64,000 nucleotides of DNA, taken from NCBI RefSeq assembly GCF_000002595.2, contig NC_057015.1:4805955-4869954 (forward strand), given 5' to 3'. Positions 43,402-55,756 of this stretch are shown one piece after another. Positions within the stretch are counted from its first letter, which is position 1. The number at the start of each line of letters is the position of its first letter. The position numbers and the translations under genes were made by a program. Under the pieces are notes generated by a model. It ran no database searches and was not told the origin of the DNA. It worked only from the letters and a program-made list of their open reading frames with translations. This DNA is from Chlamydomonas reinhardtii. Lineage: Eukaryota > Chlorophyta > Chlorophyceae > Chlamydomonadales > Chlamydomonadaceae.

Positions 43402-46400
43402 ATGCATAATGCCGACGTGCATCATCGCGCGGGACCAGGGGTGCAGGCCGTCACAGCCACGACACGTGCCGCGACCGGCGCCAGCGACAGCGCCGCGTGC
43501 ATCTGGCTGCCGGAACTCATCAGCCACATCGCCGACTTCATGCCGCGTAATGAAGTGGCGTGTTGCTTGCGCCTGGTCAACCGCGCAGCCGCGGCAGCCC
43601 TGCAGGGCGCACGCTACACCACCATCCGGTGAGCCCCGCCGGCAGTCCGGTAGCACCCTCTGGCTACACACCGCGCCCAACCTGCGCCACAGCCACTGCC
43701 CTTATATTCACATTCCGTATCCCCCGAGCGGCACACTCGACAGGCTATCGGAGCACGTGCCTCACGCTGCCTTCGCGCGGCGCTGGGCCGCGCCCGATGC
43801 GTCGCGCCGCCTCACGTCGGCCCAGCGCCGTCAGCTGCTCGCGCTCACCGCCGCCGCCGGCGAGACCCGCAATCTGCAGCTGCTGCTGAAGCACCAGTGG
43901 GCGGGCGCCCTCACGCCGGAGCTGTTCTGTGCGGCGGCGGCGGGCGGGCACCTGGCGGCATGCGAGCTGCTGCGCCGCCGCGGCTGCCCCTGGGGCTCCT
44001 GGACTACCGCCGCCGCCGCAGGCGCGGGCCGGCGGGCGGTAGTTGAGTGGGTAGGTTCGGTTGCAGTTACGGTTGGGGGTACGAATGTAGACAGTTGCGG
44101 GTCCTGCAATCTGAATTCGCTTGGCACCCTAGCTGTCCCATGCTTTTCCTGCGCCCGCTCTGTTTCGCAGCTTGTGGCAAGCGGCGTGCCTCAAGGCTGG
44201 GACTGGCGCTCGGCGCAGGCGGCTGCCAAGGCAGGCCACGTGGAGCTGGCGGCGTGGCTGCTGCCTCGCGTGGCAACCAGCATGACACACTACAAGAGCA
44301 GCTTCCTGGCAGCTGCTGCTGAGGGCTGCACACTCCGTGACCTGCGGCGCTTCATGCTTCAGGTGCTGGGCGGTCAGCCGCCGGCGGCGGTGGCCGCGGC
44401 AGCCGCGGCGGAAGCAGCGGTGGCGGCGGAGGCAGACATGGAGGTAGCGCAGGAGGCGCGGGGCTGTCGTGAGGAGTGGCTCTAGTGGGGTCCGGAGGTT
44501 ATGAGCTGGGACCGATACGTGATGCTGGCCGCGGCGGCCGGGTCCGGAACAGGCGACTGGCGACGCAAGGTGGCTTTCCTGGAGCGCTTCGCCGGGCTCC
44601 TCTCTCCACGCCGCTCTCAAGGCACGGAGCCGGGCTCAGACGCAACAGCGCCGGGATCGGGATCGGGATCGGGATCGGGACCGGGATCGGGATCCACCAG
44701 CCAAACGACGTCGGGCGAGGAAGAGGACGAGGGCGAGGGCGAGGCGGACGAGGTAGAGAGCCCAGAGGAGCTCTTCACAGACCTGTTCCAGGACGCAGCC
44801 GCGCCGCTGAGCCCGGCGGAGGCGCCGCATAGCGCTATGGCGTCCATCCAGGCGGTGCGGCGGTGCGGCGACTGGCGGCAACGGCTGGACTGGCTGGCAG
44901 GGCGCGGCTACCGGCTCAGCGCAGTGGCCGCCAGCGCGGCGGCGGATGCCGGGAACGCGGAGGCCTTGGAGTGAGTGCCGCACGGGCGTAGTATCGCACC
45001 CAGCCGTGGCCTCACGCTCCCTGGTGTATGACCGGCCGGTCTGGCTGCTGTGCTTCAGGTATCTGCTGGGCCGGGTGCCGTCTGCGTCGTATGGCCGCGA
45101 GATCAGCTCTTGCGCTGCGCGCGGTGACCTGCCTGTGCTGCGCCTGCTGCGGCCCTACATGGCGCGCATGATCGCAGCAGGTGCGTGTGCGTATGCTGTT
45201 TGCAGCTGCTGCTGCTGGGTGTCTTGCTTGCTGTGGGACGTTTGGGACGCAGGACGGCTCATGCGGAAGCAGGAGCTGCTGTGGGGGTGCTACTCGCACA
45301 GTAGCTGCTTGTGCAGTTGACATGCCGCCTGCCTTACACTCTGGCAGCGACTCAATTCATCCTCTCATCACTGCATCGAGACGCACATGCCACCAACACA
45401 CGTGCTCCCTTATCCTTTGACCAGATGCGGCCGAAATGGCTGCGACGCACGGGCAGCTGGAGGTGGTGGCTTGGCTGTTGGAGGGCGCAGCAGACATGCG
45501 CCAGGAGCCTGGTGCAGATGGCGGCAGCGATATATACAGCGCAGGCGGCAGAGGAAGTGGCGGCGGCGGTGCGGCAGGAGCGGCTGCGGCGCCGCAGGGC
45601 GCCGCAGGGCACCTGCTGTCGGCCGCGCTCTTCCGGGCGGCGGCCAAGTCGGGCAGCGTTGCCTTGCTGCGGTGGCTGAGAGGTGCGTGGTGGGTGCTTG
45701 CGGGTGTGCTCATGGTGGCTGGGGCTGGGCGGTGCATGCGCTTGCCGCGGTCGCTGTCAAGGTCGCTACCGACAGTGCATACGTTCGGTAGGCTACCGCA
45801 TGCTTATCAGCACTACGTTCCGCTGTTGTGCCCCGCGCTGCCACAGACCGCGGCTGCGCCTGGGACTCGCGGGCGTGGGTGTCGGCTGCGGCCGACAGCA
45901 GCCAGGAGGTGGTGGAGTGGTTGGCGGAGGCAGGCTGCCCCATGCCGGTGAGTGAGGGCCTGAAGGAATAGAGGAGGAGATGTTGGTTCAGTGCCCAAAA
46001 ACCTCCGCCTCCATACTCGCTGAGCCCCTGTACGCATTGCCTGCTCCCCCATCCCCACATCCTCCTCCGCACCATTGCATCGCCGCCTGCAGGCCGACGG
46101 GGAGCCCTACCTGCTGCCGGCGTGCGAGGGCGACACGCCCATGCTGCGCTGCCTGCACCGCCTGGGCTGCCCGCTGGGCCCGCCCGGCGGCGGCCTGCTC
46201 ACACGCGTGCTGTCCACCCCGCTGGCCCCGGTGGACGGGGGCGCGTTGCGAGGGCTGATGTGCCTGGTTGAGGAGCTAGGGTGCAGCGTGGACTGGGAGG
46301 CGGCCCTGCAAGGCACCGAGACGTGGCGAGGGCGGGACAAGGAGGAGGTGGCGGCGTGGCTGCGGCGGCTGCGGGGGGAGAGGGAAGGGCGGGAAGGGCA

Positions 46401-46431
46401 AGAGGCGGCGGGGAGGCAGGCGGCGGCGTGA
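43402..46431 (+). CDS. F-box/ankyrin-repeat protein of the volvocine family
   Basis: Proposed exons are 43402-43628, 43744-44050, 44171-44362, 44486-44970, 45059-45180, 45425-45682, 45847-45947 and 46093-46431, giving 676 residues. An F-box-like segment (IWLPELISHIADFMPRNEVA with LRLVNRAAAAAL) is followed by degenerate ankyrin repeats: LFCAAAAGGHLAACELLRRR, SAQAAAKAGHVELAAWLL, MAATHGQLEVVAWLLEG and AADSSQEVVEWLAEAGCPMP. Proteins of this layout are abundant in Chlamydomonas relatives; a role as ubiquitin-ligase substrate adaptor is inferred. Exon 3 continues in frame to a TAG at 44483-44485 and the same frame reopens immediately after it. A 123-nt intron at 44363-44485, a multiple of three ending in ctctag, would bypass it, but its donor (gtgctg) is weak. 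Alternatively the gene is interrupted. A (GGATCG)n repeat encodes a Gly/Ser linker near 44655-44695. Confidence 0.75.
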
Positions 46432-47086
46432 CCTTGGCACATGTGCGGGCAGGAGAGGCTGGAGAGCGCGAGGGAACAGAAACAAGTAATGAAGGTGTTG
46501 GTACTGTGGGGCGGTACAGGCTGCGCTGATAGCTTACAAGTGTAGTAAATAATAATCACTAACAGGGACGATGGTCCTTTGAGCATGGGGTCTATCTTCC
46601 AGGCGGCACTGGCCACGCGTGAAAGCCAAAGTTTTCCGATACACCATTGCAGGACATGCACAAAGCAGTAGAAAGTCAGCAAATGGCTCATACCGTACTC
46701 TTTTCCCTTCGCACGCGGTACTACTACGCACGCACGTCACCATACTCATACACCTCGCCTCACGGCCCAGTCCTGCCGCGGCACACTGCTTCGCCCTGCT
46801 CCGTCGCTTCTGCACGTAGTTAACTCCCCTACCAGGCGGAACGCATCTCCACCGTTACACACAGCAGCAGCCCGCCTGCAAAACGCATGCCTACCCTAGT
46901 GCCGTTCAGTGCATGCCCAGGCGCCAGACGCCAGCTGAGTCAGCTGCTGCACGCGTTCGTTGCAGCCGCGGCCGACCAGCTGCCTAGAAAGCAAGACTGC
47001 TTGACACATCAGCCCGCTACATCGTTGCCGCGCTGCCTGGAATCCTTCCCGTCGGGTGGGGTTCCGCACGTCGCCGCACAATAGCG
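46432..47086. other. Convergent intergenic region
   Basis: This is 655 bp between the stops of the F-box/ankyrin (+) and SMC6 (-) genes. TTACA at 46855-46859 is TGTAA on the minus strand, 228 nt past the SMC6 stop, and is a possible polyadenylation signal. An AT-rich segment (gtagtaaataataatcac) lies near 46543. No gene is seen. Confidence 0.5.
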
Positions 47087-50000
47087 TTAACCGCGCGCCG
47101 GCTTGATGAGCACCGTTTTGATGAACGCGGGCGGCATGTCCATCTTGGTCTTCTCGATCAGCGTCTGGCGCGCTGCGTGCACAGTCTGCAGCCGGAAACC
47201 CAGGCATGCGCGTGTCCTTATGTTTGCACAGTTGCACTGGCCCCACGATTGCAGCACTGCCCAGTGACGCATGCCCCCCAGCTCGCATTTCCTGCTACAG
47301 AGCGGCATGCACAGCAGCGGTGCTCACCGACAGGTCTTGCGGCGTGAGGATGATGTACTGGAAATCGGCGTGGTCGCGCGCACACTCGAGCAGCGTGATG
47401 GTGGCCATGCGGCGGTTCACAGGGTCCATAAACACATCGTACTCGTCCATGACGCGGAAGGGCGTTTCGGTGTTGGCGCCCACAGCCAGCAGGAACGCCA
47501 CGGTGGTGTAGGAGCGCTCGCCGCCTGCGTGCAGTGCATTGCGCCCGCGCAGCGAGGTACGGTAAGCCGGGGGCAGCGGGGCATGCGGCGCTACTGATGC
47601 ACGGCCGTTTGTGGCGACTCAAGTCAGTAGGAAGCCCCGGCCGTGTCAACCGAAGCCTTGCCCACACCGCGGCCCTTCTCTCAGGCGCGGTTTGAGCGTT
47701 TCGCCCGCAGGCACGCACCTGACAGGACCTTGAGGTCCTCGACATTGGTGGCCTTGTCTCCGGTGTCCTTAGCCTTGGGCTGGACAATCAGCGTCAGCTG
47801 CCGGCGCTCATGGTCCCACTTCACAGAGCCCAGGTGCTTGCGGCGCTGCATGTAGGAGCTGAACTTGGCGTTCACGTACTTCTCCACAAGCCCCAGCATC
47901 TTGAGGTACAGCTGCCGCCGCCGCTCCATGCTCGCGCCCAGCATGGAGGTAGTCTTGGACACGCGCGCGTGCAGCACACGCTTCAGCGACAGCTGCACGG
48001 CAAGGGCGACCACGCGGTGTACGACATTGAGTCAGTGACAAAGGTGCTTGAGATCTACCGTACTTGCGCTTAGTGTGGCCAGGTCCGTGCCAGATCCGTT
48101 CCCCCCTCGGGCTCGGGCTCAGCCCTGCGCCCCGCAGGCCGCAGGCACTCACCGCTCGGCCCAGGTCCGCCAGCATGATGCGCAGCTGGTCCTTGTCCGC
48201 GCCCGCCTTGTGCTCCTCCTTCTCAATAGATTTGTTGACGCTCGACAGTCGCCCCGCCAGGTCCTGAGGCAGCAGGAAGAAAGGGTCGGGGCACGACGGT
48301 GGGCGGGGCCAGCAGCGACGCGAGCAAGCACGCCTGCCGTCTAGGCGTTGCTGCATTCTAGAGCCTCTTCCAGCTGACGTCTCCTGCTTCAAGCTGCCCA
48401 CGGTTGCCGCTGTACGCGCCAACTAGCCAACTGGCCAAGGCACGCACCCGCGGGTTCATCTTCTTGTCGATGTCCTGTCGCAGCACCTCAGCCGTCAGGT
48501 CCGCCTGCCCCTGCCACTCCTTAGACTTGGCCATCTTGTCACGCATGCGCTCCTCAATCAGCTCGCGGGCCCGTGCCAGCGCCGCCTGGCCCTCCTCACG
48601 GCTGCACACCTGCACACACGGTCACCAACACAGCAGGTGCCTCCAAGCTTGACGCGTGCTAAGGCGAGCACACTCAGCCGCCCCCTTGACAGGGCATCTT
48701 GTCCCCATCGCAGGTAAGGCCACCATACCGCCGCACCGGCGCCCGTGCTGCGCGCGCTCCACCCTTCCCAAGGCCTTCCACTCTACCTGCTCAGCGCCAG
48801 CCACGGCCGTCTGCCCCCGCTCGCGCGCCTTGTCCATCGCCGCCTTCAGCGCCGCTAGCCGCGATACCACGCCCGCGCGCTCCGCCTTGGCCTGGTTCCG
48901 CATGGCCTCCAGGTCCTTCAGCCTCGCCTCCACCTCGGCCTTGGCGTTGGCCTTGACTTCCGAGTCATGCAGCAGCTCCGTAAAGGAGCGCTCCGCCTCT
49001 TTCACGCGCTCATTCGCGGCGTTTACCTCCTGTGGTGGACGGAAGAGTGTTGCGGAGGCGCCGGGGTTTGGAGAGTGGGCGGCAGGTGCGGTATAAGAGA
49101 GGGCTCGCAACGCGCCCGTGCAGTGCAGGCGGCTCGGCTTTCGTCAACCCACCCACGCACCCACCCACCTTCTCAGCGATATCTAATGCGTCCTGCGCCA
49201 CCTCCAGCTCGCGCTGCCAGTCCACGATCTCCTGGTGGATGGACTGCAGCTGCGTCATCACCACCTGGTGCTCCTCGTCTTCCACCTCCGGCACCACGGG
49301 CTTGTTTTGCTCCAGCCGCCGGCACTCGGTCGCGAGCCGCGTCTGCGGGCAGTCGCAGCAGGCAAACGGAAGAGGCAGGGTTGCGGCGGCCAATCGGTTT
49401 ACAACTAACCTAGTGCGTGCATTGACATTCTGATACACGCATGACAGCATCCACTGTGCAGTAGCATCAGACTCGCCCACGCAAACAGCAAACCCCCCCA
49501 TGCAGCGCCACCCGTTGCCAGCAGCAAATGTCGTCTCCCTTTGCGCCTCTTACCTTGAGCATCTTGGCCTGGTTCCACCGCTGCGTAGCCGCCGCCATCT
49601 CGGCCTGCTTGGCCGCCCGCTGCGCCACCAGCGCCGCCAGCTCCTCCCGCAGCGCGCCCAGCTGCGCCTCCTCTGCCTCCAGGTCGGCGCGTAGGTTGGC
49701 GGCCATATCGCCCATGTCCGCCGCCAGCAAGCAGTTGCGCGCGTTCCTGCAAGAGATGGCGTCAGGGAAGCGGCGCAGATGGGTCGCGGCGGAGGCGGAG
49801 GCGGAGGGCTGGGCGCACCACGGCATCATGCGCAGAACAACAGCATTGACAGCTGCACCTACACGAAATGGTCGCGCTTGATCCAGGTCAGGCCGCCCTT
49901 GCGGTGGAAGGTCGTGCCGCCCTGGTCAACCGCCAGGGTGACATGGGGGCCCGCCGCGTTCTGGTACACAACCTCGCGGCCACTGGACTCCGTCTCCGCC

Positions 50001-53000
50001 AGCGCCACACGCTCCACAGAGAACCTGCAGATGCCGTAAGCAGTGCGGGTTCGTGTTCCGGGCCCAGCGAGCTTACCACTGCAGTACACGCTGCCCGATG
50101 TCCGGACACAGCCACTGTGCCTGTCCCGATTCCTGCAGGCGTGCGCTAGCGCCTCTGGCACCTGTGGACCCGCCTGGCCCGCACACCCTGGGCCTCCCAC
50201 CTGTCAACCAGGTAGTTCAGCAGCGGCACGCGTGCCAGCTCGTCCTTGATCACCAGCACGTCCAGCAGCGCCGGGTAGCCGCCACCGGGATGCGTAGCGG
50301 GCGGGATGGGGTGCGGTGGGTCGCCGTAGTTGACGGTGATGATGCTCGCGCGGGCATAGCCGGCTTTCGCCATCAGACGGTTCAGCAGCGCTGCGTCGGC
50401 GCCGCAGCTGACGATGAAGTCCCTCAGGCAGACGCCCAGGATGGTCTGCGCGGCCACCGCCCACCTGCGAGGCGGCGGCACCACGGGCACGTGGGCACAG
50501 GCCGTCAGGGTGGGTGCGGCCCAGGGCCAGGGCTAGGGAACCCATGTTTGCGCACGCACAGCGGGCAGGCATGCACGCTAAGCAGCCGGTGCGCGCTCCG
50601 CCCGCACCTGCCATCCGTCACACTGATGTAGGCGCCGAGCGGCCCAATGGGCGGGCGCTGGAAGCTGCGCATGTTAGCGGTGATGAGCTCGCACAGCTTC
50701 ACCGCGCCGAATGCGCCCAGCCGGTTGCCCTTGGCGGCCTCAATCCCTTTCAGCCCCTGCAGCGACGCGCGCAGCTGAAAGGCACACGCGGTGTTGCAGG
50801 TTAGTTGGGCGGCGATGCAGGACATGAAGGCTTGCAACAGGCAAATCTCCACCAAGCCAAGCCAAGCCCCAGCGGCAACCGCGAACTGCAGCAGCAGCTC
50901 CTACCATGTCCTCTGAGTGCTGGATGCGGTTCCGGCCTTGCATTTCCTCATCCGCCATGCGCTGCTCCTGCGCCTTCAGCTCCCTGCAGCCAGCCGTCAT
51001 GCAAGGGGCAGACCCATTTCAGTCCCATATCCATGCACTAGGTGATCCATTCATCCATTGATGCGATTATGAGGTGGTCGCAGGCAGGCACAAACACAGC
51101 CAGGCAGCCCGGCAGGAACTCACTCGAACAGCTTCATAGCCTCGTCCACCAGCGCCTTGGCCCTCTCCTCCTCCACCTTCTTGGCCGTGATCTGCGAGCG
51201 CAGGACATTGGGGTGATGGCAATCGCAAACCCGTGGCTTAGCAGCTGAACATACGGCACATGCACCCCATCGCCTTTCCCTGTCTTTCCAACTGCCTGCA
51301 GGATGCAGCCTGAAATGCGGCATTACACAAACACAGGAACACGCGCACCTTCTGCTGGTGCTCCTCGAGCAGCTTCCGCGCCTCTGCCACCTTCACATCG
51401 ACGGTGCTCGCTTCCGCCAGCTTTGTATTCACGTCCTGCTCGCACAAGGCGGTGCCCAGTGACAGAGGATGGCTGCAATCTTACTCCCAGAATTTCACAA
51501 CGTGCTCAATGCAGCACATGGTGCTGTTACAGACATTCCCCGTTCTCCCCCTGACACTCGTGAGACGGTGAGGACAACTCTCTACACATACAGTTTGGGC
51601 TCAATTCTCGTAACCCAGACGCACACACATACATCAGCGAGCACACACATACACACCCGCTGGCTTTTTTGCAGCCCCTGAAGGTGGACCTTGGCAGCTG
51701 TGCGGTCGCGTGTCTTTTGCGAGCGGTTGTCGGCGGCCCTGCGGACCTCCTTGAGCAGGTTCTCGACGTTGGCTTTGTGGCTGTTCAGCAGCTCTTTGTT
51801 CCGCGCCACGACCTCATCCTGCGCGGCGTAGATCAGGGCATGCATGTGCGGTAAATAAATCATAGTACTCGCCCCTGCCGTGCATGCTTGCGTAGGTCCC
51901 CCTCTTCGGTGGCTGCACCAGAATAAGAGCCCGCCGCGGCCACTGCCACGCCCCACTCACGTGTTCTTTGAGCCGCTGCTGCAGCTCGTCCCTGTTGGCC
52001 GCCAGCTGCTCCAGCAGCCGCGTGTAGAGCTCCACCTGCCGCGGGCCGTGCACCTCGGCCGCCTCGCTGCAGCGCGCCACCGCCGCCTCGTGCTCGCGCA
52101 CATGCGCCCACACCACCGCCTTCTCCAGCAGGTCCCGATGCTCCAGCATCCTGTGAGCGGAGGCCCGGGCGCAAGTTGCAGGCAAGGGCAGCGCAGCCTC
52201 AAAGGAGTTCAGCGGGCACAAACGAGGCAGTATGCACAGCGTACCGGACAAGCACAATTACCGTCGGCACCGCCCAGGCGGTGCCTCTGCCCCGCTTGCA
52301 CGCACGCATGCGCGCGGGAGCGAGCGAGCGGGAGAGCGAACGAAGGAGAGCGGCTGCCCGGCCGCTCACTTCGGTACCACGGGACTCACTTGTCAGCTTC
52401 TGTGAGGCGCTTCAGCTTGGCCTGCAGGCTGGCCTGTGCGTCCTCCGATTCCTTAATATACGCCGCGCTCTCCGCCAGGCGGTGGCTGGACTCTTGAAGC
52501 TTCACGCCCGCCAGGTTGTTCTCATCCTGCCAGAGGAGGAAGGAAGGTCCAGTGAAGGTACGGCGGTACGGAGGCAGCAGCAGCAGCAGCAGCAGTAGCA
52601 GTAGCAGTAGCAGTAGCAGCACTGGTTGGCAGTGGGCATGATGCGCGGGCAGTGCGGAGAGCGAACACTAGTGCAGTCTGGCGAAAAGCCCGGCTGCATA
52701 AGTATCTGATAGGGCGAATGGACAGCATCGACCCACATCGCCATTGGCATGAGCTAGTAAGCGGCAGGCGCGGCGGGTGAGGCGGCTGCCGTACACTCAC
52801 CAGCTGGCGCTGCAGCAGTGTGCCCTCCATGAAGATGTCGTACTTGTCCCGGCCCGAGTCCCGGCCCGTGTCGCCTGCTCGCATGCATGCAAACCAGCGG
52901 CGTTACGTAGCAGCTAAAGTGTGCGGGAGAAGGAGAGACACGGGGTGCGTATACGTGGACGCAGCGCGTCTGCGCCCCACTCGCCTCCGCCCCGTCCCCG

Positions 53001-55295
53001 GCTCGGGCCCTGCAATATTGCCACCGCCAACACTGCCTATCCGCCCATCCGGCCTCACTGGAGAGAAACTGGCGCGCCTTGTCCTGCGTGATGATCGTGA
53101 GCGGGTTGGTGACGTCGATGCAGAAATGCTCCAGCATCGCGAACAGCGTGTCGCGCGGCTTGCCCACTGTCACCCGCTTGCCTCGCTCGTCCAGCAGCTT
53201 GACGTCGGTTCCGCCCGCCGCCTTGATGCTGCGCTCGATCGTGATACGCTCGCCGAAGCTGTGGGGATGCGGATTGGAATATGCAAGAAGGGCGGGGGGG
53301 TGTCGAGCAATTGTCACGCGAGCGGCGTGGGAACTGCAGAGAGGTGATGCCATGCGCTCCATCGCCTCGAAATTGCAAACTTGGTTGCGGTTGGGGCATT
53401 GTTCGTTCCCACGAAACCCAGGCGGCCCCACCGCCAGCAAGTAGGATATGCCCTGGCACTTTATGCAACGCATCCGCAGGCCCACTCACAGGTCCGGCAG
53501 GAAGGCATCCTCGCCCACGTTCCACAGCGTCACGTACACACGCGCCTCGTGGCAGCCCTCCTTGACGAACGCCGCGAAAGACCGCGCGCGGCTGGTCTCG
53601 CGCGCCGTAGCGCCCAGGCACACCTGCATCGCCTGGATCACCGCGCTCTTGCCACTGCCGTTCGTGCCGCTCACCAGCGTCACGTGGGGCCTGATGGGCA
53701 GGAGGAGCAGGTGTGTGCACCACCGGAGCTTTGGCAAGAAAGCAGCCGCCCGGTATGCACAGGCAGGCCGGGTCGCACTGCGTGGCTGAAAACATGCGCG
53801 TAAGGGCCCTGGCCTGGTGACGGACCGACCCAAAATCCCCCCAAATCTTCATGCCCGCACGCGCCCGCACGCACCCCAGCTGCAGCTCGAAGTTGGAGTG
53901 GCACATGAAGTTCTCCACCCGGATGCGATCCACGTGACCCGCCAGACCGTGCTCGCGGACCACGAAGCCCTGGTTGCGCGGCCGCGCAGAAGCGTTGTTC
54001 GCCTGTGCGCCGGGGCAACCACACCACAAGAACAGCAGCGGTGACAGTCAGCAGCTTAGGTTTTGCCGGGGCGGCTCGTGTTGCCGGCGCAGCTAGCCCG
54101 CGACAGTGCATGCCGTGTCATCTTGGGCCTGGGGGAGCCTGACCATCGTGTGTCCTCCGGCCTGTCGTTCCCTCACACCGCCGGCAAAGGCTCACCGCGG
54201 TTGCATCCCCAGCTGCTCCACCCACAGCAGCAGGCGCATTGTCATCCGTGGCCCTGCGCTTGGTCGGCCGGTCCGCCTCTGTAGCCTTGGGAACATGATC
54301 CTCGCCCTCCTCATGCTGCTGCTCCTGCCCTTCCTCATTGCCTGCAGCCTGCTGGGCCGCTGCCGCGGCACCGCCCGCGCTCTTGCGCTTGTTGCCGCGC
54401 ACGGCCTGCCCACTGCGGGGTGGCGGCGGCAGATCCTCTAGCGGCATATCGCCGTCATCACTGGGTTGCAGGCTGGCAGCCGGCTCTGCAGGGGCAAAGT
54501 ATGTACCGGTACATTCTCACGAACAGGCTTCCATGTCTCATGGGGTGTGCGTGGTGGCTCAAGCCAAGCCCTCGGCACTCCCCGACACATGTTCGCCCGT
54601 GCGGGGAATGCCGTATTGCCGTATGTGGGTATAATTCCGATCGCGCCAATCCGCGCACCTGCTTTGATGGGCCGCTGCCGTTTGGTGCTCGTCGGCTTGT
54701 CTGTGGACATCCTACCGGTGTTGCCGAGCGGCACGGACAGCCGGTTCGTGGCGTCGCTCAAGCCTACAGGCAGGTGCAGGTGGCGCAAGCGCTTTGAGGA
54801 GGTCCTTTCGGACGAGTGGGTCGCCAGGCTAGGCGCACCTGCAACTGCAACTGCGCCGCGAAATCCTGACCCAACCACGCACCGGCGGAGCGGCGACTCG
54901 GGCCCAGCGAAGGCGGTGCCTGCTGGTTCTCGGGCAGCGGCTGGAGCACTCCGTAAAAGTCCTGCCACAGGATGTCCTCCGTATCCCCGTCCTCGTACTC
55001 TGCAATGAGGGCCCGCACGAAGGCTCTGAAGGCGCGAGGCCGCGCTGGTAGGGTCTGGCGCGCTAGCTGTTGGTGCAGAATGGTCCAAAGTTGAAACTGT
55101 GCCCAAGCTTCTGAAGCCCTCGTCGCGCTTACCAAGGTGATAACAGATTTCACCCTCGAACTTGACTATCTCCTTGCACGTCCCCTTGAAGAACTGATAG
55201 CGACCCCTATCGTCAATTTTGAAGCGCTTGAGCACGCTTCTGCCCACGTAGGCCTTCGCTTCTCGCACAGTCTTTGGTTCCGGCTCCATCGGCAT
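47087..55295 (-). CDS. SMC6: SMC6 with N-terminal Tudor-like domain, complete
   Basis: About 24 exons in consistent phase give roughly 1313 residues. Exons 1-2 (55295-55133, 54999-54883) encode a Tudor/Agenet-like fold: AYVGRSVLKRFKIDD, YQFFKGTCKEIVKFEGE, then EYEDGDTEDILWQDF. A charged linker with a basic KRKSAGG and TKRRAT follows (54485-54196). SMC6 then begins with IRVENFMCHSNFELQLGPHV, Walker A GTNGSGKSAV near 240, NPLTIITQDKARQFL and KYDIFMEGTLLQRQL. Two coiled-coil arms flank a hinge near 625-720 (IGPLGAYISVTDGR). The C-terminal head has the ABC signature LSGGERSYTTVAF and Walker B RVMDEYDVFMD, ending near ILTPQDLS. All ATPase motifs are intact, so this should be a working subunit of the SMC5/6 complex in the nucleus (DNA repair, recombination, restraint of extrachromosomal DNA). 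The Tudor module is joined through a 397-bp intron; transcript evidence is needed to prove the fusion. Confidence 0.88.
52573..52622. repeat. (AGC/AGT)n trinucleotide repeat in an SMC6 intron
   Basis: About sixteen CAG/TAG-type triplets lie in the intron after the KYDIFMEG exon of the left SMC6 gene; open frames through it are not coding. Confidence 0.9.
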
Positions 55296-55756
55296 CAAGC
55301 AAGGTCAGTCACGGCGCGCAGGGACAAAACTGTGAAAGACATATCAGATTTGCAGAGACCTGCGCTTTTAAGTTGCAGCTATGCCTGCCACGCCTGCATA
55401 AATTGGAACATGCAGTATCTAAGTATGTTATGACGCGCTGGTTCAGCTGAGTAGTCAGGTGAGGATGCGCGGGCCATCGGCATAGCACGCGCATCACAAG
55501 GCCGGCCTTCATTGCCGCACGGGGCACCATTGTTGCTGTGTCAACACACAACCATTGACAAGACAAGCAGTTCGCGTTGAGTTAGAACGTATTGCCCAGC
55601 CCTGTCCAAACCCAACTTCTTGCAGCAGTCGTCACCTGACTTTAACACCAGTTGCAAAGCTGCCGTAATTGCTGGTGTTTTCGCGTGGACTGTGGGTCAC
55701 GCAAGCTAAATGCATGCAACTTTTCGTGGGGCGTCGGTGGAGCCTCATTCTTGTTG
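55296..55756. promoter_or_regulatory. Divergent promoter region of the two SMC6 genes
   Basis: 461 bp lie between the start codons of two divergently transcribed SMC6 paralogues and should hold both promoters. I see no obvious shared element. The segment includes a short AT-rich stretch (agtatctaagtatgttatga) near 55412. Confidence 0.5.
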
